Source of the DNA: Aricia agestis
Lineage: Eukaryota > Arthropoda > Insecta > Lepidoptera > Lycaenidae
NCBI RefSeq assembly: GCF_905147365.1
Contig: NC_056425.1
Span: 2,487,501 to 2,551,500, forward strand
Direction of reading: 5' to 3'
Length of the DNA stretch: 64,000 nucleotides
This document shows, piece by piece, positions 34,148-44,706 of this stretch; the stretch's first letter is position 1, and every line of letters begins with the position of its first letter. The notes beneath the pieces are model-generated. The model did no database searches. It was not told the origin of the DNA and saw only the letters and a program-made list of their open reading frames with translations. A program made the position numbers and the translations under genes.

Positions 34148-34632
34148 CGTAGGGGTTAGGTTAGCTTTCTTTTTCTACCGACATTGGTCTAGCCACCCAT
34201 GCCGCCACTGCTTTTCAGTGGCGTAGAGCAAAATAAAACCTATAGCCTATTTCATAATGCGAAATTTTTTTGAATTTTGGTCGGTCGGTAAAATAATCGC
34301 GCGACAAAAAGTCGTAGTGCGCGCCAGCTCTAAAACGGAGGTGGTGGGTTTGATTCTCACAGTGGAATAGAAAACAATGTTAAATTTACGTTAGTAGTGC
34401 TTTTGAATTAATTTCCTCACTGCCTGACAATAAATATAATGAGCTTATAATATGAAGACCAATTATGACCATAGACCAGACTACGTCGTTTTGGGTTAAA
34501 ACTATAAAATGTATTTAGCATGAATCTAATCTTTTACCAGCTGCACTTAACTAATAAAAGTAATTCGATACGTTAAATAAATTGTTACTTTAAATACACA
34601 TTTACTTTATTTAAATACGAAAAATAAAAAAA

Positions 34633-34915
34633 AAACTTTATTAATAAATTACCATTTTCATATTTTAATTGGCCACTTTTAAACGCATCAACAATAGTCA
34701 TGTTTTTGTCAACTCCTAATAAATTTTGCCACTTTCCTATTACGTCATTTGACGTCTTACAACAACTTACAAACTAACAACAACAACTTTATTAATAAAT
34801 TACCATTTCCATGTTTTTAATTGGCCACTTTTAAACGCATCAACAATAATGCGATAGCCATGTTTTTGTCAGCTCCTAATAAAATTTGCCACTTTCCCAT
34901 TACGTCATTTTGCGT
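34633..34915 (+). repeat. Direct duplication, ~125-bp unit
   Basis: AACTTTATTAATAAATTACC...ACGCATCAACAATA...TTACGTCATTT occurs at 34634-34750 and again at 34785-34910 with a few changes and a small insertion. Confidence 0.85.
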
Positions 34916-35079
34916 CACGATGACGTCACATAACGCGACGTGTCAACGTGTTTCCGTGATTACGGTCTGACCGACGTGATAAAAAGCCTTAACGGTTATT
35001 GAATCAAATGCTATGCCAAAATGAAAGGCAATAGAGGTTTTTACGGGAAGGAAAATCAATAAAGAAGAGCTTTAAAATA

Positions 35080-35300
35080 TCCATACTAATATTACAAATG
35101 CAAAAGTGTGTTTGTGTGTCTGTTAAGTTTGTTTGTTTGTGCGTGAAGAGTCACGCCCAAGCCCCTGAACCGATTTTGCTGAAAAGTACGAAGATACTTT
35201 GACTCGCGGGAAATTACTTAAGATACTTTTATCCCGGATAAATAAACGGTTGCCGCGCAATAAAGAATTTCTGATCAACGGAGTTGCGGGCAGTTTAAAT
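35080..35300 (+). mobile_element. Helitron-like element, 5' end clear
   Basis: A|TCCATACTAATATTACAAAT marks a Helitron 5' terminus. Body AGAGTCACGCCCAAGCC and ACCGATTTTGCTGAAA are typical. The 3' end (AGTTGCGGGCAG) lacks a clear CTAG. Confidence 0.6.
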
Positions 35301-35447
35301 AATTATAATAGTAGTACGGGAGCCCTAGAACATTTTTTTTTATTACTATCAAGATATTTTTTGTGAGTAGCTTCATTTTGATATGACGAACAACATATTT
35401 ATCTGCAAAAAATCTTGAAAGTGGTAGCTAACAGAAATTGAATTTAG

Positions 35448-35783
35448 ACGTGGGAGAGCCATGCTTCGGCACGAATGGGCCGGCTCGACCGGAGAAATAC
35501 CACGTCCTCACAGAAAACCGGCGTGAAACAGCGCTTGCGCTGTGTTTCGCCGAGTGAGTGAGTTTACCGGAGGCCCAATCCCCTACCCTATTCCCTTCCC
35601 TACCCTCCCTTATTCCGTTCCCTTTCCATCCCTACCTTCCCCTATTACCCTATTCCCTCTTAAAAGGCCGGCAACGCACTTGCAGCTCTTCTGATGCTGC
35701 GAGTGTCTATGGGCGACGGAAGTTGCTTTCCATCAGGTGACCCGTTTGCTCGTTTGCCCCCTTATTTCATTAAAAAAAAAAAA
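35448..35783 (+). mobile_element. LINE-tailed SINE, full length
   Basis: ACGTGGGAGAGCCATGCTTC to CCCTTATTTCATTAAAAAAA. Confidence 0.9.
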
Positions 35784-36595
35784 TATACTTTGACTTGATG
35801 GTCCTAAAATATGGATTGTTCTATTTGTAGGACAATGTTACTCTTAAATTAAATAACTATTAGCCTATCAATATACAAAAAAAATCTGCTTGATAGGGTT
35901 CCGTTTTAGGGTTCAGTAGTCAAGCTCCCGTACTATAGGAAATTTAACATTTTTATGGCAGATACAATTTAAAAGTACAGTCAAGTCATGCTACTGCTTG
36001 AAAACATTGCTATTGTATTGATTTACCAAACAATGCATGAATAACGATTTACAAACACTATTAACGATATGTGCTTAGTCTTAACGACTTCACTCAGAGA
36101 CTTAAAACACAACCTCAGTTTAAGTTAACGAATAGTTTGTCAGTAAAATGAAGTTAATACGAAAATCATAATAAAATCAACAAACTTAACAAATCTTTAA
36201 ATCTCTCAAAACGCGACTGTTAAACTAAAGAATACAGGGTATTGGACGCGTTGTATCCAGCTTTCAAAGTTAAAAATTTACGACAATTTCGCGAAAACAG
36301 GTCGTCTGCTTAGAAGTTTCTAGTGCCTAAGTGTGCGCGAAGCTGAAAATTGCGCTTTTCACTTTTTACTGCTCGTCCTATGGGACTCATAAAGGAAAAT
36401 CGAGCCACGGATTAGAAATTTTTCATGCAAAGACTCAAGAGGACATTATTCTTCGAAAACGTGATTTTTAACGTTACCTTCAGCTGTCACTATAAAGAAT
36501 AGAGAATTAAATATGCTAAGTTAAATTATGATTAACAAATATTCCCTGGCATAAAAATTTAAATATTTTTACAACGAGTATAATTAATAAAAATA
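35784..36595. other. Unassigned intron DNA
   Basis: No gene or clear element ends recognised. Confidence 0.4.
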
Positions 36596-36599
36596 ACTC

Positions 36600-36692
36600 T
36601 TTCAGCGCTGCTTCTTTCACAGTGAACTCTATAAAAAGTATACACCCAAACTCCAAAGTATTAATTGTCACTCATTTTTCTTACACTTGATA
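36600..36692. mobile_element. MITE family C, right-arm fragment
   Basis: TTTCAGCGCTGCTTCTTTCA through CACTCATTTTTCTTACAC. Confidence 0.65.
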
Positions 36693-36732
36693 ATCCGGTG
36701 AACTTCGTATTCCCTTCCCTCCTAATAAAATT

Positions 36733-37073
36733 CGTGGGAGAGCCATGCTTTGGCACGAATGGGCCGGCTCGACCGGATAAATACCACGTTCTCACAGAAA
36801 ACCGGCGTGAAACAGCGCTTGCACTGTGTTTCGCCGAGTGAGTGAGTTTACCGGAGGCCCAATCCCCTAACCCCTACCCTATGCCCTTCCCTACCCTCAA
36901 CTATTCCCTTCCCTTCCCTTCACTTCCCTACCCTCCTCTATTACCCTATTCCCTCTTAAAAGGCCGGCAACGCACTTGCAGCTCTTCTGATGCTGCGAGT
37001 GTCCATGGGCGACGGAAGTTGCTTTCCATCAGGTGACCCGTTTGCTCGTTTGCCCCCTTATTTTAAAAAAAAT
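36733..37073 (+). mobile_element. LINE-tailed SINE, full length
   Basis: CGTGGGAGAGCCATGCTTTG to CCCCCTTATTTTAAAAAAAA, followed by a short TA run. Confidence 0.9.
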
Positions 37074-37655
37074 ATATATATATATATAAACCTTCCCTGG
37101 ACTTCCACGATTTTTATAAGACTAAATCAGCCAAATTATTTTTTTATATTGACTCATTTATGTAACATCTTGTAGAATATAATACTGTACAACACAGCTA
37201 TAATAACACTTCATGTAGCCGACCCAAAAAGGGTAAGCTAGCGTGATCATATTTCGGATTGTCTAAAAAAGACGAGGCCATAATAAATAACGAGACTCCG
37301 TATAAATCTTATGGCGAACATAATTCAAAATGTCAAAAGGTATCATGTTGTGTTGCAACTATTTTGAACTCTCTCTATTAATCTTGTAAATGAAGTTAAG
37401 CCTACGGCACGAACTGCGAAGGCCATAGGCATTCTTGAACACGACCCGTTCAAAATTATTGTACCTCTGATAGGAACTTATGTCAATGATATAAGGATCA
37501 CTCTCTTGTAATACCTAGGTAAATAAGTGAGAATCCTAGCTACAATTTAAGGCTAAAATATTATAGCTAGCATCATTTGTTTTTTTTTGTAATATAAGTA
37601 AGTACTTAAATGACTTTATCGCTTAGCGATTAAGTCGTAGGTTAATTAACCTAAT
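37074..37655. other. Unassigned intron DNA
   Basis: No gene recognised. Confidence 0.4.
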
Positions 37656-37670
37656 AATATATAAGTAATT

Positions 37671-38044
37671 GAACGCCTCCGTGGTCTAGTGGTTAGAGCG
37701 TCGCTCTCGACTCCGGAGGTCGTGGGTTCGAATCCCGCGTTGGAAACATGTTATTTCCAAGTTTGGTTAGGACAATGCAGGCTGATCACCTGATTGTCTG
37801 ACAAGTAAGATGATCCATGCGTCGGATGGGCATGTAAAAAGTCGGTCCTGCGCCTGATCTCTCGCCAGTCGTGTCGGTCTTCCGTCCCATTGGGTTATGA
37901 GAGTAAAGGAATAGAGAGTGCTCTTGTGTACTGCGCACACACTTGGGCACTATAAAATTACTCCTGCGTACCTGGTCTGGTTTCAATGAAACCGGCCACC
38001 GTCACCGAAACCGGTGTGGGGAGTATTATTATTATTATTATTAT
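37671..38044 (+). mobile_element. tRNA-derived SINE with exact 13-bp target duplication
   Basis: Flanked by TATATAAGTAATT at 37658-37670 and 38045-38057. The tRNA-like head carries an A box (TGGTCTAGTGGTTAGAGC) and a B box (GGGTTCGAATCCC). A 3' (ATT)n tail follows. The body (GGTTAGGACAATG...GATGATCCATGCGTCGG) is shared with 59891-60247. Confidence 0.93.
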
Positions 38045-38046
38045 TA

Positions 38047-38100
38047 TATAAGTAATTATAACTCAAAAATATGCTTATTTTTGAGTTATAATTACTTATA
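38047..38100. repeat. Perfect palindrome, 25-bp arms
   Basis: TATAAGTAATTATAACTCAA... pairs exactly with its complement around TGCT. The 3' target duplication of the SINE lies in its left arm. Confidence 0.9.
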
Positions 38101-38276
38101 CTTATAAAAGCTATTATACTGCAAGTTTTGTTATAATTTGATGCTATAAATTAGAAATATAAAATACATAGGCTGACAAAGAGTAATTCTTTTTTGCATT
38201 TTACTTCTCAGCTCTTTGAAATTCTATTTGTCTCTCGATTTGAAAAAAGCAATTTTTATGCTTTTAAGGTTTCTTA

Positions 38277-38403
38277 GGGCCTGTTTCACCACTCCCTGAT
38301 AAGTTCCGGGCCTATCCACCACTTAACTTGACAGATAAAGTGTGGAGAATCTGTCAAAAAGTTGTGGATCCGGCACTTTATCAGGAAGTGGTGAAACAGG
38401 CCC
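38277..38403. mobile_element. PIF/Harbinger-like MITE, TTA target duplication
   Basis: TTA|GGGCCTGTTTCACCACTCCC and GGAAGTGGTGAAACAGGCCC|TTA. A further diverged half-copy follows to 38480. Confidence 0.88.
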
Positions 38404-38760
38404 TTAATAGAGTATGCTCTATCTGTCAGATAAATTGTGGATAGTCTATCCGGAACTTACCAGTAACTGGTGAAACATGTTTAAATAGAGATTAATGAAA
38501 TAGTATTTTTTCATTTTTTAGATACTGCTTGTATAAAATATTTCGTAACATAAAACTATCGAATGCGAGTTCGGAACTTTCGACACAATAGTTGCGGAAC
38601 GATTGTTGGTCTACAATTTTACCTGTGGGCTGTGACCTGACGACTTTAAAAATGGAACGGCACCATATCGTTATTTTTACAAACTGTCTTTCCAGTGGTA
38701 TAATTGTTGCTGAAAAAACGGAAATCTGGAGGGCCACCATTTTGTTTTTTTCCACATGAA

Positions 38761-38919
38761 AGTACCATTCAAGAAATTGATTCATAGGCAGTTATCGAAC
38801 CTACGTCAAATTGTCGGATTATGTTAACTCAATGATAGCTGTGATCTGTCGGATGGGTTTGACACAACGCGACCAATTTACATAGGTCCACCATGTTAAT
38901 CAATTTCTCCGATAGTGTA
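38761..38919. mobile_element. MITE family D
   Basis: GTACCATTCAAGAAATTGAT to AATCAATTTCTCCGATAGTG. Confidence 0.75.
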
Positions 38920-38946
38920 TAATATCTGAAACTATTACAAACACTG

Positions 38947-39182
38947 GCCTCTATAATACACTGGACAGGCGATCGCTATCAATAAAATGTTCCTATTTGA
39001 AAGTCGCCATATTGCTATGTGAAAACAGTAGTGAGTGTACTTGGAACTACTATTTTGCAAATGGCGGTTGTGATGTTCTATGTAATTAGTTCACAGTACG
39101 CTCACCGCGGCGCTTCAAATCGGCACAAAAAATAGCTGTCATTTTGTACGGCATAGCCTGTCCAGTGTATTATAGAGGTGAG
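38947..39182. mobile_element. MITE related to the inner element at 21970-22280
   Basis: CCTCTATAATACACTGGACA at the left, TGTCCAGTGTATTATAGAGG at the right. Interior GAAAGTCGCCATATTGC. Confidence 0.8.
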
Positions 39183-39269
39183 TGATTACAAAGGATAAAC
39201 TGTTATAAATAAAGACGTTAGCTGGAAACTCATAAGATAAATAATAATGTTATATCTGACCGTTATAGT

Positions 39270-39490
39270 GAGCGTCCGTGGCCTAATGGGTAGACCTTCG
39301 GTTCGCACTCCTAAAGGGTGCAGGTTCGAACCCGGGTGGAGGCGTGTACCAATAAGACATTTTCTGATCTCAAGTACATAATACGGACGCTCGTACGGTG
39401 AAGGAAAACATCGTGAGGAAACCCGCACGTAGTTGGTCCCAGACGTATTGACTAGTTCTTTCCTCTGGACTAGGCCGACTATGATGCGAG
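39270..39490 (+). mobile_element. tRNA-derived SINE, second family
   Basis: A box TGGCCTAATGGGTAGACC, B box GGTTCGAACCC, body AATACGGACGCTCGTACGG. Sister copy at 9088-9305. Confidence 0.8.
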
Positions 39491-39739
39491 AATGCCGTAT
39501 GCGCTTGGGCAACCATACGGACATTTAAAAATCTTGTCCCAGGCACTACAGTATTTGAGGAGTGGTTACTTCGCTCTGAAAAATACTGTATAGATCATCC
39601 ACAACGGATGTAAAGGCCTAGTTTATATCTGACACGGTGTGTTAACATACATAAATGAGCAAAACTATTTCCAATTCTCGTATTTTTACATGTACCACCT
39701 GCGTGTAGGGAAAACAAACCCGTAAACTGTTTATCTTAC

Positions 39740-39924
39740 CTTGAACGTTTCTACGGGTTTTCCGGTATTTTTCCGGTATATTCGTATCAGTATTTCTCTG
39801 GCTTCGTCGTATCTTCGCTGCGTGATATAGAACTTCGGGCTCTCTGGTAGTAACATGTACAAGATGGCCGCCAACAACGACCAGAGAGACATTATCAGCA
39901 GGTAGAAGTTCCATGTGTTGAGCA
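39740..39924 (-). CDS. SV2-like transporter exon: TM6, PESPKF motif, start of central cytosolic loop
   Basis: The acceptor is TTTGTTTCAG|TG at 39924 and the donor is TTCAAG|GTAAG at 39739. After completing a valine codon it reads LNTWNFYLLIMSLWSLLAAI and LYMLLPESPKFYITQ, then RRYDEAREILIRIYRKNTG and KPVETFK. LPESPKF directly after TM6 is the strongest family mark in the gene (P-E-S-P-R/K-[WYF] of sugar-porter and SV2-type transporters). The basic amphipathic stretch after it is the start of the large cytosolic loop. It ends in phase 0. A LINE 3' end begins only 22 bp upstream of the acceptor (39946), so the branch site and pyrimidine run sit very close to a repeat. Confidence 0.94.
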
Positions 39925-39945
39925 CTGAAACAAATAGTAATATAG

Positions 39946-40297
39946 TTTTTTTTTAATAAAATAAAAGTGGCAAAAGAGCAAACGGGTCACATGATGGAAA
40001 GTAAGTACCGTCGCAACGTTAAAAGAGCTGCAGGTGCGTTGCCAGCCTTTTCAGAGGGAATACGCTCTCTTCTTCTCTCTTTTTGAACGTTTGCAAGTCG
40101 TATTGGTGCAGAAATACTGCTGGTTGCAGTCCGTTCCAGAGTTTTACAGTACCTATGTAAATGAGGAAGTGTTTTCTGTATGTTTTATATTGTTCTTTAA
40201 GCCTGCTTAACCGATTTTCACGGGTATGAAGGTGCTTTGGATCCCTGCAGAGGACATAGACATTATGTGTCGGTAAAATTTTATTACCACGTGCCAC
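39946..40297 (-). mobile_element. LINE 3' end whose tail matches the SINE family
   Basis: The minus strand reads EQYKTYRKHFLIYIGTVKLW, NGLQPAVFLHQYDLQTFKKR, then LKRLATHLQLF. The V-x-L-W-N-x-L-P/Q-x-x-V-F pattern is typical of reverse-transcriptase LINE C-termini (CR1/jockey-like group). Directly after it comes the GCCGGCAACGCACCTGCAGC-type tail shared with the 335-bp SINEs, ending in poly(A). A 'carrier' LINE remnant is the simplest reading. Confidence 0.75.
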
Positions 40298-41455
40298 ATA
40301 ATTCTCTGTGGCAATGAAGTTCAGGACAACATTTTTACCAAAAATTTTTTCACCTTATTAATTACCTTAGTTAAAAAAATTAAACTTGAGAGGTGTCAAA
40401 GGACACCCAGATGGAACGAAATTATATAAAAAAGAGAAAGAGAAACACAGAGAGAGACAGAAAGAGAAACACGCGCTACCGCACGGCTTACAACCATAGC
40501 ATTTTTGCTCTAGTTGTAATAAATAAATAATAAATAAATAAATAAATTATTTATTTCAGACTAAGTCCATAATTTGTTAGTAATTACAATACTTAAAAAA
40601 ACTATGTTAGTAGACATAATAAAATCCAATCAATTTAAGTAATATACCGACACTTTTGTGTCATGTCGTTACAACTTTTTCCGTCTAGCCCCCTTTCGCA
40701 ACGCGCGATAAGGAACTTCGTTCCAATAAGTGAAGTCTACATAGTATCCATAGGAACATTTTATAAGTCTTTTAACTATGGACCTGAGTCCATACTGATA
40801 TCTACACGTATTTAGCGTTTGCGTGGCTCCACTAAAGCAGGATTCCGAGGTTAGGTATCACATTTCCTTTACCGTCGTCTACTCGATATCCATTATCCAT
40901 GCCAAATTTGATTAAAATCGGAAAAGTAGTTTTGGATTCAATTCTATACAAATATAGAAGCAAACTTTTCTTCTTTTGAATACCTAATGATTTAGTTTTA
41001 ATTAAAGGCTTACAGATTATGAAGGGTACAAAGTAATCTCTTTTATGATTTTTTAAATAACTAATCCGCAATTCAAAAATAATTCCAGCCGTAATCGCGG
41101 ACGAAGCTTGTTAACCGTAATAAAGCATTTTCCTAATTAACAAGAACGTCAAAAACTTTGAAATCGTTTTTGTATTATAACAACAAAAAAAGATTGTTAG
41201 AAAAATAACAAAGGGAAAAATACAAAAAGAACAAAAGGAGGTGAAAAAAATGAAAGGTTGAATTTTGTTGCTAACACTTCAGCGCTCGAGGGGTTGCAAA
41301 CGACCCCGTTGTTCAAATTCCTTCGCAGAGGAATTTACATACGACCTATTAGCTCTGTTCCACAGCTATTTCAGCGGTATACGGTTAGAATTTTCGCGTT
41401 TCATGTTTTAATATAATGTCGTTAAAACCACACGCCAAAAATTAAAACTTCTTAT
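40298..41455. other. Unassigned intron DNA with an AAT-rich simple tract
   Basis: A TAAATAAATAAATAAA tract lies at about 40519-40557. Around 40850-41110 are strings (ATGCCAAATTTGATTAAAAT, AATCGCGGACGAAGCTTG) that resemble transposon ends. No gene found. Confidence 0.45.
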
Positions 41456-41463
41456 CTTTTATA

Positions 41464-41610
41464 CAGGCTGTAACAAAACTAAGTAATAATACTTCAGGGT
41501 GTGTACAAATTATTATTTTTTTCTCAGCGCTGGTACTTTCACAGTTTTAACTCGTTACAAGGAACACGTACACACCCTAAAGTATTATCACATAGTTTTA
41601 CTACACCCTG
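41464..41610. mobile_element. MITE family C, internally deleted, TA target duplication
   Basis: TA|CAGGCTGTAACAAAACTAAG and TTTTACTACACCCTG|TA, 147 bp. Confidence 0.83.
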
Positions 41611-41696
41611 TATATAAAATTCTTGTGTCGTGATGTTAGTTATCCAATTCCACCGAAACGGCTGGACCGATTTTGTTGAAATTTCTATTAATCTAT

Positions 41697-41747
41697 TAGC
41701 ACAGTCTTGAATAGCACATATAGGTGCAATTCAAGACTGTGCTACTG
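41697..41747. repeat. Hairpin, TAGCACAGTCTTGAA arms
   Basis: TAGCACAGTCTTGAA and TTCAAGACTGTGCTA, 41698-41745. Confidence 0.75.
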
Positions 41748-41844
41748 TTTATAATTTATAATAATATAATATTATTATCCTTAAGTTTTTCCTCGCATTT
41801 TATTGATATGAAATACAAAATCCGACATAACAAGTCATACATAC

Positions 41845-42026
41845 CGAGTGCCCCGTCAAAGTAAGTTGTTTTCCAATTATTGGGGAGTATGGCCCAGGAC
41901 AACAAAGCCGCTATGATCTGAGCGTACGCCGCAAAGGAGGTCTGTAGCAACATGATACGGTCTCGGACACCCCGGTGACAGAACTCCGATGTCAGGGTTA
42001 CTATGGGCGTGAAAGACACCGCGAAC
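41845..42026 (-). CDS. SV2-like transporter exon: TM4 end and TM5
   Basis: The acceptor is CTCTTCACAG|G at 42026 and the donor is CACTCG|GTATG at 41844. The first base completes a leucine codon. The translated piece reads FAVSFTPIVTLTSEFCHRG, VRDRIMLLQTSFAAYAQII and AALLSWAILPNNWKTTYFDG. The charged stretch EFCHRGVRDR is the short cytosolic loop between TM4 and TM5, where the family usually has E-x-x-P/H-x-x-x-R-x-R. TM5 follows, then a luminal loop. The exon ends in phase 1. The preceding intron (42027-58718) is the largest in the gene at 16.7 kb and contains the Helitron array and most of the nested elements. Confidence 0.92.
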
Positions 42027-42101
42027 CTGTGAAGAGATTGACATTAGTTTTTGAAAGGTTAACATTTTTTATGTACAGTTGACGACATAATTATTTGATT
42101 A

Positions 42102-42801
42102 CTAGCTGTTGCCCGCGACTTCGTCCGCGTGGACTTCAGTTTATAGTACTTTATAGCGCGCGATGTCAACAAAATTGGTGTCAAAAGCTTTTATAAAAAA
42201 ACCCTGGTACCCCTTAAATCAATACAGCTGTGCAGTGTGCACACAATAAGTATTTCACTTATTATTATTTTATATTTTATGCCAAATTTTAAAGCTTATT
42301 TAGCCCTCCGATTACACAACTTTACCCATAAACTATTTATCATTGATAGACTTAAGGTTACGTCACTGCACAGATAAAGTACTGAGTTATTTAATACCGT
42401 AGAATAGATATAACAATCGAAAAAAATCGAAACTTAAATGTAAGATGATACCACGTCTTATAGGAAGACTTTTGAGCAAGCGTCAGCGCGATGTAGAAGA
42501 CGCACGGCGCCATCTATTATGAATTGTTGGAACTAACTTAATTTGAACAAATTTACGCATTTTCACCCCCTTACAACCCTTTTTTCCAGTAAAAAAAGTA
42601 GCCTATGTCCTTTCTCAGGCTTTAGACTATCTGTATACAAAATTTCATTACCATCGGTTCGGTAGTTTTGGCGTTTGGCGTGAAAGCGAGACTGACAGAC
42701 AGACAGACTGACAGAGATACTTTTGGCGTTTGGCGTGAAAGCGAGACTGACAGACAGACAGACAGACAAAGATACTTTCGCATTTATAATATTAGTATAG
42801 A
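42102..42801 (-). mobile_element. Helitron-like element, 700 bp, both ends clear
   Basis: On the minus strand A|TCTATACTAATATTATAA begins at 42801 and GTCGCGGGCAACAGCTAG|T ends at 42102. This fits the Helitron rule (5' TC, 3' CTAG, A/T insertion site, no target duplication). It carries duplicated GACTGACAGACAGACAG tracts and no rep/helicase coding sequence, so it is non-autonomous. Confidence 0.85.
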
Positions 42802-43036
42802 TTATGTGCACACTGCACAGCTGTTTTTGGGTATTTTGATTAATTAAGGGCCGCGCTACACCGGAATGGCAGCGGCGAGGCGAGCACTTTCAGCGCTGCC
42901 ATTCCGGTGTAACGCGGCCCTAAGAGGGGTACCACTTACCAGGGTTTTAAAAAGTTTTTAAATTTGACACAAATTTTGTTGACACCGCGCGCTATAAACT
43001 AAAGACCACGCGGACGAAGTCGCGGGCAACAGCTAG
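42802..43036 (+). mobile_element. Inverted Helitron 3' end, continuing the element above
   Basis: GCGGACGAAGTCGCGGGCAA then CAGCTAG at 43030-43036 is a plus-strand Helitron 3' end. The stretch mirrors 42102-42246 (GTGCACACTGCACAGCTG, GTTGACACCGCGCGCTATAA), so the two form a large palindrome. Confidence 0.72.
42848..42920. mobile_element. 73-bp PIF/Harbinger-like MITE, TAA duplication, empty site visible
   Basis: TAA|GGGCCGCGCTACACCGGAAT and CCATTCCGGTGTAACGCGGC...|TAA. The mirror arm at 42210-42222 (GGTACCCCTTAAATC) lacks it. Confidence 0.85.
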
Positions 43037-43706
43037 TTAGTTAATATTAACGTGTATAACAATCGAAAGAATCGTAAAACCTACCTCAACATGGTACCAC
43101 CTCTTATAGAAATACGCATGAGCAAGCAATAGCGCGATCTAGGGGACTCTTGGCGCCATCTGTTTTGAGTTTTTTGGAACTAAGTTAATTTAACCAAATT
43201 TACGCATTTTCACCCCCTTACAACCCCTTTTTCCAGTTAAAAAGTAGCCTATGTCCTTTCTCAAGCTTTAGACTATCTGTGTACAAAATTTCATTACAAT
43301 CGGTTCAGTAGTTTTGGCGCTGTTGTTTTTGAATTTGATGTCTAAGTTGGTAGGTGAGTTATTAGTTAATAACGTGTACCTATAACAATCGAAAGAATCG
43401 AAAAGTCTAGCTCAATATGGTACCACCTCTTATAGAAATACGTATGAGCAAGCAATAGCGCGATCTAGGGGACTCTTGGCGCCATCTGTTTTAAGTTTTT
43501 GGAACTAAGTTAATTTGACCAAATTTACGCATTTTCACCCCCTTACAACCCCTTTTTCCAGTTTAAAAGTAGCCTATGTCCTTTCTCAGGCTTTAGGCTA
43601 TCTGTGTACAAAATTTCATTACTATCGGTTCAGTAGTTTTGGCGTGAAAGCGAGACAGACAGACAGACAGACAGAGATACTTTCGCATTTATAATATTAG
43701 TATAGA
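43037..43706 (-). mobile_element. Helitron-like sequence with an internal ~325-bp tandem duplication
   Basis: A Helitron 5' end (A|TCTATACTAATATTATAA) lies at 43706 on the minus strand. Two units share GATCTAGGGGACTCTTGGCG and CCCCCTTACAACCCCTTTTT at 43045-43320 and 43366-43640. No clean 3' end was seen. Confidence 0.65.
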
Positions 43707-43710
43707 TAAT

Positions 43711-44663
43711 ATTCTAACGTATTAAAAACTATAAACAAAAACATACTAACTAATAAGTATGATTAGTTCTATGTTACAATAAAGTAAAAAATAAAACGCC
43801 ATCTGTTGAATCGTATTAGAACTAAAATGTTCATTCCATCGATATATTTCTGGATTTTTTATAATATTATACATAAAATATGTTTAAGATTTTTGAAATT
43901 TTATTTTAATACACATCCAAGACCCAGGAAAATTGAAAACTTTTTGTTCCGCCTGCGGGACTCGAACCCAGGACCCCCGGGATGAGCGCTGGCCACGCGC
44001 AATGCGAATTCATTTTCATCGAAATTTTCATGGAAATAAGATATTTTCCCACATCAAAATGTAGCCTATGTCCTTTCTCAGACTCTAGAATAACTGTATA
44101 CAAAATTTCATTGCAATCGGTTCAGTAGTTTTGGCGTGAAAGCAAGACAGACAGACAGACAGAAGACAGACAGACAGACAGACAGATATACTTTCGCATT
44201 TATAATATTAAGTATGGATTAAACATCATATTCTAACGTATTAAAAACTATAAACAAAAACATACTAACTAATAAGTATGATTAGTTCTATGTTACAATA
44301 AAGTAAAAAATAAAACGCCATCTGTTGAATCGTATTAGAACTAAAATGTTCATTCCATCGATATATTTCTGGATTTTTTATAATATTATACATAAAATAT
44401 GTTTAAGATTTTTGAAATTTTATTTTAATACACATCCAAGACCCAGGAAAATTGAAAACTTTTTGTTCCGCCTGCGGGACTCGAACCCAGGACCCCCGGG
44501 ATGAGCGCTGGCCACGCGCAATGCGAATTCATTTTCATCGAAATTTTCATGGAAATAAGATATTTTCCCACATCAAAATGTAGCCTATGTCCTTTCTCAG
44601 ACTCTAGAATAACTGTATACAAAGTTTCATTGCAATCGGTTCAGTAGTTTTGGCGTGAAAGCA

Positions 44664-44706
<43 letters not shown>

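Larger units (their letters stand above)
33213..34331. mobile_element. Complex foldback element with GAGCTGGCGCGCACTACGAC ends
   Basis: Inverted ends of ~50 bp run through GCACTACGACTTTT and TTTTACCGACC-like sequence. Inside are the smaller foldback at 33256-33612, repeated TTTTCTACCGACATTGGTCT blocks in both orientations, and a SINE fragment at 34008-34147. Confidence 0.7.
33190..34362 (+). mobile_element. Possible tRNA-derived SINE interrupted by a ~1.1-kb foldback element
   Basis: TGTGGTTCAGTGGTTTAAGA (33191-33210) looks like a pol III A box, and GTGGGTTTGATTCTCAC (34345-34361) like a B box, in the right order but 1.1 kb apart. Between them, inverted ends AGAGCTGGCGCGCACTACGA (about 33210 and 34331) mark a foldback insertion. 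Neither half alone is convincing. Confidence 0.42.

Noticed and set aside
37675..37750. A tRNA gene
   Set aside because: Good A and B boxes, but it is the head of a SINE with a long unrelated body, a tail and a target duplication. The same head starts the copy at 59891.
42563..42811. A protein rich in LSVCLSVSLA repeats
   Set aside because: It is a translation of GACA microsatellite-like Helitron sequence.
43960..44010. A minus-strand tRNA gene (GGGTTCGAGTCCC)
   Set aside because: It lacks a full cloverleaf and is repeated exactly in the next 519-bp tandem unit; it is transposon-embedded.
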